From Nostoc sp. C052 (GTDB lineage Bacteria > Cyanobacteriota > Cyanobacteriia > Cyanobacteriales > Nostocaceae): DNA of 64,000 nucleotides. This document shows positions 56,422 to 64,000 of this stretch, piece by piece. The stretch is from assembly GCF_013393905.1 (NCBI RefSeq), contig NZ_CP040272.1, positions 1,612,001-1,676,000 of the forward strand. The letters are read 5' to 3'. The position numbers and the translations under genes were made by a program. A model generated the notes under the pieces. The model searched no databases. It was not told the origin of the DNA and saw only the letters and a list, made by a program, of their open reading frames with translations. The first letter of the stretch is position 1; each line of letters opens with the position of its first letter.

Positions 56422-57177
56422 ATGGCTAAGATTATTGCGGTTCACTCATTTCGTGGAGGCACAGGCAAGTCAAATACAACAGCAAATTTAGCAGCGGCGA
56501 TCGCTCTATCGGGTAAGCGTGTGGCTGTGATTGATACTGATATCCAGTCTCCTGGCATTCACGTTCTATTTGGATTAGAGCCAGATCGGCTCAAGTATAC
56601 GCTGAATCACTATTTGTGGGGAAACTGCGAGATTGCCTCTGCTGCCTATGATGTCACCCCTACTGAAATTAAGCAGGCGAACGGCACGATGTTTCTCATT
56701 CCCTCCAGTACTGAAATCAGCAGTATTACTCGAATTTTGCAAGAGGGGTATGATGTGCGACTGCTCAAAAATGGATTCAGCGATCTGATGCAGACGCTAA
56801 AACTGGATTACCTCTTCATTGATACCCATCCTGGACTAAATGAGGAGACGTTACTTTGTATTGCGATTTCTAATATGCTGGTGGTGATTTTGCGCCCCGA
56901 TCGTCAAGACTTCCAGGGTACTGCTGTTTTGGTCGATTTAGCTCGTAGACTGAAAGTGCCAAATCTCCTAATGGTGGTGAATCGAATTTTGCAACGCACC
57001 GATCTGGCTGCATTGAAACAGCAGGTGGAATCTACCTATGAAGTGGCTGTTGCTGGATTGTTTCCCAATAGTGATGAGATGATGCAGTTGGCGAGTAGCG
57101 ATTTGTTCTATTTACGCCATCCAAATCATCCCTTGAGTCAGGAAATGCAAAAGGTTGCACAACAGGTGATGGTCTGA
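56422..57177 (+). CDS. ParA/MinD-like ATPase
   Basis: 251 residues. The deviant Walker A is SFRGGTGKSNTTANLA, where Arg replaces the signature Lys of KGGxGK; Walker B/switch segments are VIDTDIQSPG and DYLFIDTHPGLNEET. The fold is that of MinD/ParA/SIMIBI ATPases, which dimerise on DNA or membrane. No amphipathic membrane-targeting helix is obvious at the C-terminus. It lies inside the RiPP cluster, rightward, next to an AAA ATPase, and both may position or regulate the export machinery; this is inference. Its 3' end abuts a transposase remnant. Confidence 0.8.
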   Translation: MAKIIAVHSFRGGTGKSNTTANLAAAIALSGKRVAVIDTDIQSPGIHVLFGLEPDRLKYTLNHYLWGNCEIASAAYDVTPTEIKQANGTMFLIPSSTEISSITRILQEGYDVRLLKNGFSDLMQTLKLDYLFIDTHPGLNEETLLCIAISNMLVVILRPDRQDFQGTAVLVDLARRLKVPNLLMVVNRILQRTDLAALKQQVESTYEVAVAGLFPNSDEMMQLASSDLFYLRHPNHPLSQEMQKVAQQVMV

Positions 57178-57420
57178 TTGCAGGTTGTGTCGTAAATATT
57201 TTTTAGTCACAAACGAAGTATCTCTTTCGTATTCCGTTCCTTTTGGTTTTTTAATCGCTGTTTCACTCAATCGATGAATTTTAGTAATTCCTTGATAGCC
57301 TTTATCCGCTATGACTTTGATTAATTCTCCAAATTTTACTCCACTGCTTTTAAATAGTCTAAAATCATGAATTCTCCCCTTGCCATAAGCTTGAATCTCA
57401 AGCTCTTTCATCCCAATTAG
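57178..57420 (-). pseudogene. IS5-like transposase fragment
   Basis: The reverse strand codes for MKELEIQAYGKGRIHDFRLF, then VIADKGYQGITKIHRLSE and IKKPKGTEY, recognisable as the end of a DDE (IS5/DDE_4-like) transposase. The 5' part is missing. It overlaps the 3' end of the AAA gene and may have replaced its last codons. Confidence 0.65.
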
Positions 57421-58895
57421 ACAGCTATGGAGTGGAGCCGATAGACCTGTACGAGTAAAAACCATCTTTTCAGCAGAACTTGCAGATTTTCGTCGCCATT
57501 GAATGTATTCGATAAAACTTGTAAAGATTGACAATCTCTCAACCAGTATCGATACAATTCACACCGCAACTCGATCTCACCCCGCTGCACTCGAATTAAC
57601 CCCATCTGGTAGAGTTGACGTACCTCTAGAGAGTTTGCGTTGATGGGTTCGTTCATCAAGATTGAGAGCAGCACAGGAACCAACTTTGGGTTTTGCTCCA
57701 AAATCCTGAAGTGTTGCTGTAAGTGATGATAGAAGGGATTGGACTCTGTAAACTCATGATAGAGAAGCTGATCGAGAGATAGAGAGTTTTGAACAATATG
57801 ATAAAGCGCGAGTCTGATCAGATGCGGATGACCACTGACTAGGGACATGAGTTGTTCTAATTGATGAGTTGTCCAAATGAGTCCGTGACGATCGACTAGA
57901 ATACTGACCTGACCCATACTTAATTCGGGTAGCTCGACTGCTACTCCGATATTGAATGGAGATTGATATAGATTGAGCGGCACATAATGTTTCATGGAAT
58001 AGACTAGAATCAGCCGCAACTTCTGCCACAATTCGTTGTATTTTGATTGTTCGTACCAGGAACATAAGAGCGCAAAAAAATCATCAGCAACATTTGGGTA
58101 GGCAAACAGTAAATCTAATTTGTCGATCGCAAGGATCAGTGGCGCTTGAAGTTGAGGCAGTAGAACATTTTTGAAATAATTTTGACAACTGATTTTGCTG
58201 CCGTAGGTGATATCCCAGTAGTCATTCAATTTTGTCGGCAACTGGAGACTACTCGCAATATGAGTGCAGAGCCACTGCAAAAAACGATCGAGATGTTGTA
58301 GTGTAGTCTGATCGACGAGTTGTATGTCAATTGAAACACAGAGATACCCCTGCTGTTTTGCCTGAAGCAAAATCCGATTCAGCAGAGTGGTCTTTCCCAT
58401 CTGTGAGGGTGCTTGGAGCCGAACAAATCCGCCAGGTTGTTGGAGTACCTGATGGCACTTGGTTTCGATTGCAGGATGTTTGATATAGAATGGAGAGTCA
58501 AGTTTAACAGGACCATCAGGAAACTCTAGGAAGTCTTCAACATCAGGCACTCTAACTGTCGGTAAAGTCGCCTGAGCAACCCTTTTTAGAAGTTCACTAC
58601 TACGTCGCTCCAAGATCGCTCTTAATGTTTTTTTACTCACAGGTTCTGCTAATACGGTAGAAAGGAGTTCCCAAAGTTCAGCGCCAACTTTTTTAATGTG
58701 GGTTTCCGAGCAGTGAGCAGTTTGAGCAATGTCCTGATAGCTTTGCTCCATCCAAACTCCGTGAAGAATCAGGGTTTGTAGTGTATTGAAGTGCTTACCA
58801 ACTTGTAAATTAACTGCATCGTCAAGAATGTGGAGTAAGCGTTCCAGATCGATTGCGCGATGGGAGGAATGAGCAGAATATTGAGGAATCTTCAT
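57417..58895 (-). CDS. AAA-like ATPase with N-terminal helix-turn-helix
   Basis: 492 residues. Residues about 30-90 look like a helix-turn-helix region (DIAQTAHCSETHIKKVGAEL). The ATPase has P-loop LQAPSQMGKTTLLNRI (about 160-175) and LILAIDKLDLLF as Walker B with FDRFLQWL-type upstream segments. It belongs to the cyanobacterial AAA-like group often found beside vWA-type genes. The last 18 or so residues are encoded in sequence next to the transposase fragment, so the original C-terminus may be lost. It is convergent with the ParA-like gene. DNA binding and ATPase activity are inferred from motifs. Confidence 0.8.
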   Translation of the reverse strand: MKIPQYSAHSSHRAIDLERLLHILDDAVNLQVGKHFNTLQTLILHGVWMEQSYQDIAQTAHCSETHIKKVGAELWELLSTVLAEPVSKKTLRAILERRSSELLKRVAQATLPTVRVPDVEDFLEFPDGPVKLDSPFYIKHPAIETKCHQVLQQPGGFVRLQAPSQMGKTTLLNRILLQAKQQGYLCVSIDIQLVDQTTLQHLDRFLQWLCTHIASSLQLPTKLNDYWDITYGSKISCQNYFKNVLLPQLQAPLILAIDKLDLLFAYPNVADDFFALLCSWYEQSKYNELWQKLRLILVYSMKHYVPLNLYQSPFNIGVAVELPELSMGQVSILVDRHGLIWTTHQLEQLMSLVSGHPHLIRLALYHIVQNSLSLDQLLYHEFTESNPFYHHLQQHFRILEQNPKLVPVLLSILMNEPINANSLEVRQLYQMGLIRVQRGEIELRCELYRYWLRDCQSLQVLSNTFNGDENLQVLLKRWFLLVQVYRLHSIAV

Positions 58896-59946
58896 AGCAT
58901 GTTATGGCAGTATAAATAGAGCAAATGTTAACTTAAGCAAATAGACAAGCTTCACCGATCGTTCCTCTGTCACCCTGATGGTATGAGAGCGGAAAGTATG
59001 GATGAAGTCTTTAAATCGTCGTGGCGTACCGATTCGCAAATCCGAAGACCTGCGAGAACTTGGACTTGATAGCAGGCAAATCTAACAATCCATTAGGGAT
59101 TGCTTTAGGTCGCGATCGCATACCACCGTGAACAGAGGCAATGACTGAACCCCGATGAGAAAAAATATAGCAAGATTAGGATACTTTTTAATACTTTACA
59201 CCTTATGTGAATTAAAAACGCCCAAGCTATAGCTTGGGTTTCAGGCTGTGGTTTAGTTGACGTATTTAAGCCTTTCCAGACTCCAACTCACATCAGCTGT
59301 ACTTTTTGATTCCTGGCTGAAGTTCAAGTGATTCTGCTGAATGAGCGATCGCGCTTTATTGGAAGTCGGCGGGAAACTCCATCCCCAGTTGTCTGTAGAG
59401 AGATAGCCACCCGTCTGGAGCATTGGTGAATCTTTGCTATACTCTATCTCCTTGGAGATGGAGTATTTTATTGTTCGTGTTCTACGTCTTTACATATGTT
59501 TTTAATTTTCCGGTGCTTTTCGCCAAAGTGGATACCTGTTGATACCAGATTTCACTTTTGTTTTACTGGAGTCTCTGGTAAAAACAATACAGGGTTGGCG
59601 TAGAGGATGTTTTGTCCAAGGTCTTCAATCGTTCACCCTAAAATCTGGAATTCATAATGTTGATGACTCTGAGCGCCCTTGGAGTCGCTATCTGATTTGT
59701 GAAGGTTAAAGTATTCCACACCTTGAGGGGGCTTTCCCCCAAATATTAAGTGGAACTCCTTCATCTTCTATAGCTTTTGCTGTATTAGAGACAGAATCTA
59801 TCCCTTCCCTTGAAGATGTCAATCTCATAATGCGCTAAGTCTATCGATTACGACGAATCATGCGATCGTAGTTGCTTTGATATGAGCAATTGCAAATTGT
59901 GGCACGGCTTAATTCAGTCAATTACTTGATTTTAAGGAGATTAAGG
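58896..59946. other. Intergenic region before the precursor genes
   Basis: No gene is supported. It has an 18-bp palindrome CCCAAGCTATAGCTTGGG near 59222, the dyad at 59439-59466, and a GGGGG(N)CCCCC hairpin near 59733. The last stretch, 59930-59946, holds AAGGAGATTAAGG, the ribosome-binding site of the first precursor. Confidence 0.5.
59439..59466. promoter_or_regulatory. Dyad-symmetric site (operator or hairpin)
   Basis: ATACTCTATCTCC and GGAGATGGAGTAT form 13-bp arms with one mismatch and a 2-base centre, followed by TTTATTG. The pattern resembles operators of MerR-family regulators, in which such a dyad fills a long promoter spacer, but could equally be a short terminator. No MerR gene is nearby. 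Confidence 0.4.
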
Positions 59947-60498
59947 ATGTCTAGTAGTGAGTCCGGACAAACGGTTGAGATGATTGCAACTGGGCATATA
60001 CCTAATTTGGAAGCGCAGTTGATCACTCAAGCAGTTCAAGATCCAGCATTTCGGCAAAAGCTAATCGCTGATCCTAGAGCCGTGTTGTCCGAGCAAGGAC
60101 TGGAAATTCCGGATGGCATACAAATTAATGTGTTGCAGGAAAGTCCTAGTCAATACTATCTCGTACTGCCTGCGCTGCACGGTTCTCCAACTGAAGGTGC
60201 CGCTGAGCTATCGGATGAGGAACTAGAAGCGGTCGCAGGTGGAAATCTAGATTCACAAAATTCAAACTGGACGGGCTGTGCCTCTGGACGGTCTGGTTGC
60301 GTTGCCACGAATGGTTGCAGTATTGCAGCGGTAATTGGGTCAGGCATTGCGGCTACTGCAATTGTCGCAGGTGGGGTTGCTGCGGCATCAGTAACAGCAG
60401 GTGCACTTACTGCGGCATCTCCCCTTGTTGCAGTTGCGGCAACAGGTACGGCTGCCGCTTGTGGTATTGGACAAGCGGCGGCGAGCAAGTACGGTTGA
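59947..60498 (+). CDS. NHLP-type RiPP precursor 1
   Basis: 183 residues from ATG 59947 (AAGGAG 8 bases upstream); the frame opens earlier at 59890. The leader is nitrile-hydratase-like (LEAQLITQAVQDPAFRQKLI, then QINVLQESPSQYYLVLPAL) and ends DEELEAVAGG, the cleavage site for the C39 exporter. The core starts NLDSQNSNWTGCASGRSGCV and has Cys in TGC, SGC, NGC, then about 55 Ala/Gly/Val residues with one more Cys (AAACGIG). The leader is shared with the two genes downstream. The core has no feature I know from described RiPP classes beyond Cys spacing. Confidence 0.92.
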   Translation: MSSSESGQTVEMIATGHIPNLEAQLITQAVQDPAFRQKLIADPRAVLSEQGLEIPDGIQINVLQESPSQYYLVLPALHGSPTEGAAELSDEELEAVAGGNLDSQNSNWTGCASGRSGCVATNGCSIAAVIGSGIAATAIVAGGVAAASVTAGALTAASPLVAVAATGTAAACGIGQAAASKYG

Positions 60499-60534
60499 TC
60501 GCTGTCAACTGGCGGATAGGAAGGGGAGATCAAT

Positions 60535-60851
60535 AGACCTCTTGCAAAAGTGCCTTTTGCACTCTTGTCGGGAAAGGGAGAAAGGTTAAAGGGGAATGGC
60601 ACTAAGAAAAGGCGAAAGGCTTGTGTCATCTCATTCCCAGTCTGAAGACTGGGAATGTATTCCAAGAGGCTCTGCCTCTGGTCAGCCCACTGGAGGCGGA
60701 GCCTCCGAGAATGGGTTCCCAGCCTCCAGGCTGGGAACCAGTTAGGGCAAAGCTTATAGCTTTTCTTAGTGCCATTCGGTTAAAGGGGAATGTTAATTCT
60801 ATCCCTTTTCCCTTTAACCCTTACCCTTTACCCGACTTATGCAAGAAGTCT
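60535..60851. repeat. Outer MITE-like element, interrupted by a nested element
   Basis: Ends AGACCTCTTGCAAAAG and CTTATGCAAGAAGTCT are inverted and match at 14 of 16 positions, followed inward by further inverted sequence (CGGGAAAGGGAG / CCCTTTACCCG). It is split by the element at 60594-60777. Confidence 0.7.
60594..60777. repeat. Nested 184-bp MITE-like element with 10-bp target duplication
   Basis: Perfect 17-bp inverted ends, GAATGGCACTAAGAAAA and TTTTCTTAGTGCCATTC. GGTTAAAGGG is duplicated on both sides (60584-60593 and 60778-60787), as expected for transposition into the outer element. Inside are hairpins such as GTTCCCAGCCTCCAGGCTGG. A truncated relative lies at 62344-62462. Confidence 0.85.
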
Positions 60852-60925
60852 AATATCTCCTCCATCCCTCCCAACTCAAAGCGAGATCGCCCTCAAAATT
60901 TCTACTCTGATCGCTCTACAAATAC

Positions 60926-61129
60926 CTGAGTTCGATATAAGAAATTAGCTTGAAAAGCTTGTACGATGAGCTTTTAGACCAAATGAGCTAGGCGCTTTTT
61001 CTTTGATTTATTGAGAATATAGTGTTTATTCTCATTGTGGGGGATTTGTTGAGAACAAAGTCCGAATACGTTTTTCAGTAAAAAGCTTTATTTATTAATG
61101 TTTTCGGGCATTTTTTACGTCGAACTCAG
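60926..61129. repeat. 204-bp MITE-like element upstream of precursor 2
   Basis: Ends CTGAGTTCGA and TCGAACTCAG are perfect inverted repeats. Twenty bases at the left end (AATACCTGAGTTCGATATAA) also occur at 7243-7262. It lies just before the second precursor and may carry or displace its promoter. Confidence 0.65.
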
Positions 61130-61150
61130 TGACAAATAATCGGAGTCACA

Positions 61151-61699
61151 ATGTCTACAACCGAACCAACACCCACCCCAGAGATGAACTCCACTGGACG
61201 GATGCCAAATCTGGAAGCGCAGTTGATTACTCAAGCGATTCAAGATCCCGCATTTTGGCAACGCTTACTGAATAATCCCAAAGCTGTATTGGCAGAGCAG
61301 GGATTGAACGTTCCTGATGATGTGCAAATTAACGTCTTGCAGGAAAGTGCTACGCAATACTACCTGGTACTGCCTGCGCTGGAGCTTCCCACGGCATCGG
61401 GCGAAGTTGCCGAGTTGTCGGATGCAGAACTGGAAGCGGTCGCAGGGGGAGCTAACCTGGATTCGCAAAATGCAAACTGGACAGGGTGTGCATCAGGTCA
61501 ATCGGGGTGTGTGGCGACTAATGGCTGTAACGCTGCCGCTCAAGTGGGTTTCGGTGTGGCATCTTTTGTCGGAGCGACAGCAACAGGTCTTGCGCTAGCA
61601 AGTGCTACTGCTGCCTTAGGGACTCCCGCAGCTATGGCGGCGGGAGGGGCAGTTGCAATTGCTTGTGCTGGAGCCGCTACTGCTACCAAGCTAGCGTGA
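61151..61699 (+). CDS. NHLP-type RiPP precursor 2
   Basis: 182 residues. The leader is nearly the same as in precursor 1 (LEAQLITQAIQDPAFWQRLL, QINVLQESATQYYLVLPAL) and ends DAELEAVAGG. The core begins ANLDSQNANWTGCASGQSGC, followed by VATNGC and an Ala/Gly-rich hydrophobic tail with a distal Cys (AIACAGA). GGAG lies 8 bases before the ATG. Downstream of MITE-like sequence, it may have its own promoter. Confidence 0.92.
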   Translation: MSTTEPTPTPEMNSTGRMPNLEAQLITQAIQDPAFWQRLLNNPKAVLAEQGLNVPDDVQINVLQESATQYYLVLPALELPTASGEVAELSDAELEAVAGGANLDSQNANWTGCASGQSGCVATNGCNAAAQVGFGVASFVGATATGLALASATAALGTPAAMAAGGAVAIACAGAATATKLA

Positions 61700-61778
61700 A
61701 TTTAAAGGGACGTTTGAGGAGTCCAGTTCATTGCACTCGCTTCAGGAGCGAGAATAACATCATCAACAGGTCAGCAAA

Positions 61779-62303
61779 ATGTCTACAACCGAACCTACCC
61801 CCACTTCAGAAATGACCGCTACAGGTCGGATGCCGAATCTAGAAGCGCAATTGATTACCCAGGCGATTCAAGATCCCGCATTTCGGCAACGCCTACTGAA
61901 TAATCCCAAAGCTGTATTGGCAGAGCAGGGATTGAATGTTCCAGATAACGTGCAAATCAACGTGATGCAGGAAAGCCCTACCCACTACTACCTGGTTCTT
62001 CCCGCGTTGGAAACTCCTGATGCAGCGACCACCGAATTATCGGAGGCTGAACTGGAAGCGGTGGCAGGCGGAGGAGGCACCCTTGATTCCCAGAATTCAA
62101 ACTGGACGGGTTGTGCGTCGGGTCGATCGGGTTGTGTTGCCACCAATGGCTGCTCGGTAGCTGCTACGGCTACAGTGATGGTTGCCTCTGCGGTCGGAGC
62201 GGTTGGAGCGGGGATAGTCACCGGTGGCGTGGCAGCAGGTCTGACAGCCGGACTCTGTATTGTCGGGTCATCCGCTACCGGAGTCGGAACCCAAGCCAGA
62301 TAA
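61779..62303 (+). CDS. NHLP-type RiPP precursor 3
   Basis: 174 residues, 79 bases after precursor 2. Leader: LEAQLITQAIQDPAFRQRLL, NVMQESPTHYYLVLPALE, cleavage region EAELEAVAGG. Core: GGTLDSQNSNWTGCASGRSG, CVATNGC, then an Ala/Gly/Val tail with a distal Cys (GLCIVGS). The tail differs most between the three genes while the Cys-rich head is nearly invariant, so the head is likely the modified part. Confidence 0.92.
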   Translation: MSTTEPTPTSEMTATGRMPNLEAQLITQAIQDPAFRQRLLNNPKAVLAEQGLNVPDNVQINVMQESPTHYYLVLPALETPDAATTELSEAELEAVAGGGGTLDSQNSNWTGCASGRSGCVATNGCSVAATATVMVASAVGAVGAGIVTGGVAAGLTAGLCIVGSSATGVGTQAR

Positions 62304-62343
62304 ATCGAGCCAATATTTTGGGTAGAAACTAAGGTTCCTGACT

Positions 62344-62462
62344 GAATGGCACTAAGAAAAGCTCGAAAGCATGTGTAGCCTCGTTCCCAGCCTGGAGGCT
62401 GGAAATGTATTCCGAGGGGCTGCTGCCTCTGGTCAAGAAAGAGGAGGCGGAGCCAGGTATGC
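62344..62462. repeat. Truncated relative of the nested element
   Basis: Starts with GAATGGCACTAAGAAAA, the left end of the 60594-60777 element, and continues with its CCCAGCCTGGAGGCTGG and GGAGGCGGAGCC parts; the right end is missing. The dioxygenase reading frame runs into it from upstream. Confidence 0.75.
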
Positions 62463-62539
62463 CAGGTCATCTAGCCTCAAAATTTCCACACAGTTCACTT
62501 TCAACCCCCATCCTCAAGAGGTCAAGTAGAGAACCCGCC

Positions 62540-63844
62540 ATGCCTCAAGAAAACGTCGCTCGATTTTTTGCCGCTGTGCTGGAAGGCAAAGTGCCGATAG
62601 AGCCAGAGCAGGAGTCCTGTACCTCTAACCCAGAGCGGTTTGTACATCTATCCGAAAAATTTGGCTATCCCTTCAGCCTGACCGAATTGCAAGCCGAGAT
62701 TGCTCGCCATATTCAAAAACCCCACATCTTGCAATTATTCGAGGCGGCGTTACACGATGAGGCTTTGAAACGAATGCTGAAACAGGCGAGCCAGCCTGCT
62801 CAACTGCAAGCCGCACTATTACCGCTGGGCTACTCACTCACCCCAGATGAACTCAATGCCGTAATCTACACCTGCTGTCACTGTGTTAGGGGATTGTTCT
62901 GTGAATGTCGAGCGGGCGGCATTGGCAAGCAGGTATTTGAGCGATCGCGCATCACTTCAACCGACTTATTATTGCCAGCGTTAGCGGAGGACTATGCGAT
63001 CGCCCCCGACCAAATCCGCAGCTTTCATCAAGATGGGCATCTCCGGCTCCGCAATGTCCTTACGCCTGAAGAAATCGCTGTCTATCGACCTGCACTAGCG
63101 GCGGCTGTCGATCGCCATGACCTTGAACAAAAAGCGATGGAAAAATCGGTCAGTGGTCAAAGTCAGGGTTGGAAGTTTGTCGAAAATCTATGGAGACTTG
63201 ACCCAGCGGCTCGAAAGTTTACCTTAGCAAAGCGATTTGGCAAAATTGCTGCCGATTTACTTAGAGTCGATGCGGTACGACTTTTTCGGGATCAGTCCTA
63301 CTTCAAGAAACCCGGCGGCGGCAATACCCCTTGGCATCAGGATAGCTACTTCATGCCCCTCGATACCCATCAAGTTATCACGATGTGGGTTGCGCTCTCT
63401 GATGTCACTACCGAAATGTCGCCCATGATTTTTGTCTCTGCTGCTCACCGACGGGGGTATCAGGGGGCATCAATGCCGAACGATGAATCGATGGATGAGT
63501 TTGAACGGAATCTCGATGCTAAAGGCTGGCAACGCATGAGCTACGGAGCAATGGTTGCAGGAGATGCGAGTTTCCATACAGGCTGGACTCTTCATAGTTC
63601 ACGTGAAAACACGAGCCAGCAAACTCGTGAAGCTATGGTGATTGTTTACTATGCAGATGGTGCGCGAGTTGCAATACCGCCGATGCCTCGCAACCCCACC
63701 CCCCCAGAAAACTTTGCAGCAATCATTCGTCAACACAATCTGTCCACCTGCTTACCGGGCTTGAAATCAGGTGATTTAGCAGAAACGTTGATGAACCCGA
63801 TCGTCTATCAACGGCAGCCTTCTGAATCACTGTCTGGATATTAA
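62540..63844 (+). CDS. Nif11-like domains fused to a PhyH-family 2OG-Fe(II) dioxygenase
   Basis: 434 residues from ATG 62540; a frame open from 62405 runs through repeat sequence. Residues about 1-110 contain two Nif11-like helical units (VARFFAAVLEG, ERFVHLSEKFGYPFSLTEL; ILQLFEAALHDEALKRML, LLPLGYSLTPDELNAVI). A Cys cluster (CCHC at 112-115, CEC at 121-123) follows. The PhyH domain has the facial triad H266xD268 in TPWHQDSYFM and H352 in FHTGWTLHSSREN, with the 2OG-binding Arg363. It should hydroxylate a substrate bound through the N-terminal part, presumably the precursors encoded just upstream; the fusion is uncommon in my knowledge. Confidence 0.85.
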   Translation: MPQENVARFFAAVLEGKVPIEPEQESCTSNPERFVHLSEKFGYPFSLTELQAEIARHIQKPHILQLFEAALHDEALKRMLKQASQPAQLQAALLPLGYSLTPDELNAVIYTCCHCVRGLFCECRAGGIGKQVFERSRITSTDLLLPALAEDYAIAPDQIRSFHQDGHLRLRNVLTPEEIAVYRPALAAAVDRHDLEQKAMEKSVSGQSQGWKFVENLWRLDPAARKFTLAKRFGKIAADLLRVDAVRLFRDQSYFKKPGGGNTPWHQDSYFMPLDTHQVITMWVALSDVTTEMSPMIFVSAAHRRGYQGASMPNDESMDEFERNLDAKGWQRMSYGAMVAGDASFHTGWTLHSSRENTSQQTREAMVIVYYADGARVAIPPMPRNPTPPENFAAIIRQHNLSTCLPGLKSGDLAETLMNPIVYQRQPSESLSGY

Positions 63845-63848
63845 GCAC

Positions 63849-64000
63849 ATGTGGCTATTTTCTTTAGAAAACTCACTTCAAGCGATCGCGCCCCACCTCT
63901 CGCCCCTGATCGCGCCAGATGCCTTGGAGCGACTTCAAGCGATCGGTCGTTGCTTCCCCGATGCACTGACCTACAGCTACGGCTTTGAAGCGCGTCTGCA
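63849..64000 (+). CDS. Partial unidentified gene at the right edge
   Basis: ATG 63849, 4 bases after the dioxygenase stop; the frame is open to the window end (MWLFSLENSLQAIAPHLSPL, then LERLQAIGRCF and LTYSYGFEARL). I cannot assign a family from 50 residues. Tight spacing suggests the same operon, so it may be another modification enzyme. Confidence 0.6.
   Translation, partial: MWLFSLENSLQAIAPHLSPLIAPDALERLQAIGRCFPDALTYSYGFEARL

Noticed and set aside
59720..59755. GGGGG/CCCCC hairpin as a terminator of an unseen gene
   Set aside because: No gene ends nearby and no T run follows.
60156..60665. 169-residue open frame antisense to the first precursor
   Set aside because: It is the reverse of the precursor and its repeat; Ala/Pro-rich composition is an artefact of the Ala/Gly codons.
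61988..62470. 160-residue open frame antisense to the third precursor
   Set aside because: Same reason: it mirrors the precursor and the repeat, with no family.

Overview
The window comes from a filamentous, Nostoc-like cyanobacterium. The signs are the many GCGATCGC (HIP1) octamers, runs of 7-bp tandem repeats (STRR type), many small inverted-repeat elements, and cyanobacterial genes: homogentisate phytyltransferase, the arginine-to-proline enzyme AgrE, an ethylene-receptor-like kinase, TPR proteins and zinc-ribbon Ser/Thr kinases. Both ends cut genes: a cobA-hemD fusion at the left edge and an unidentified CDS at the right edge.

Layout. 1-8 kb: tetrapyrrole methyltransferase/synthase fusion, a ten-unit TPR protein, a hybrid histidine kinase with an ethylene-binding domain, a TPR membrane protein next to the tocopherol gene hpt, and a 49-residue small protein. 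8.3-13 kb: an NAD operon, pncB-nadD-nrtR-nadE, with a 29-bp palindrome inside its promoter that is the likely NrtR operator. 13-20 kb: FAD monooxygenase, DUF2085 membrane protein, AgrE, and a beta-helix/SLH surface protein. 19.9-24.2 kb: two adjacent dynamin-like GTPases, one with a TerB-like domain. 24.5-31.7 kb: phosphoketolase, a frameshifted small gene, rimM, avtA, glutathione-dependent formaldehyde dehydrogenase, and a DUF29 protein. 31.7-46.5 kb: signalling and conflict genes: GAF hybrid kinase, NACHT/HEAT NTPase, a toxin-antitoxin pair with a truncated toxin, a CoA-ligase-like protein, two tandem Ser/Thr kinases, an Slr1659/Slr1658-like regulator pair, and a PAS protein.

46.8-64 kb: a RiPP (ribosomally made, modified peptide) cluster of the NHLP type. 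A leftward operon encodes an HExxH protein, a double cyclic-nucleotide-domain protein, an HlyD-like adaptor, a C39 peptidase-ABC exporter and a second NHLP ABC exporter. A ParA/MinD-like ATPase and an AAA ATPase with a transposase remnant between them follow. Then come three paralogous rightward precursor genes with nitrile-hydratase-like leaders and AGG cleavage sites, and a 2OG-Fe(II) dioxygenase (PhyH family) carrying Nif11-like domains and a cysteine cluster. The three cores share an almost invariant segment with three cysteines, followed by a long Ala/Gly-rich hydrophobic tail with a fourth cysteine. This is the most likely undescribed system in the window; further modification genes probably lie past the right edge.

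Small mobile repeats shape the window. A 97-bp element supplies the stop codons of two convergent genes. A 184-bp element with a 10-bp target duplication sits nested in another element between precursors 1 and 2. Heptamer repeats occupy the ribosome-binding region of several genes. No tRNA, rRNA or CRISPR array was recognised.
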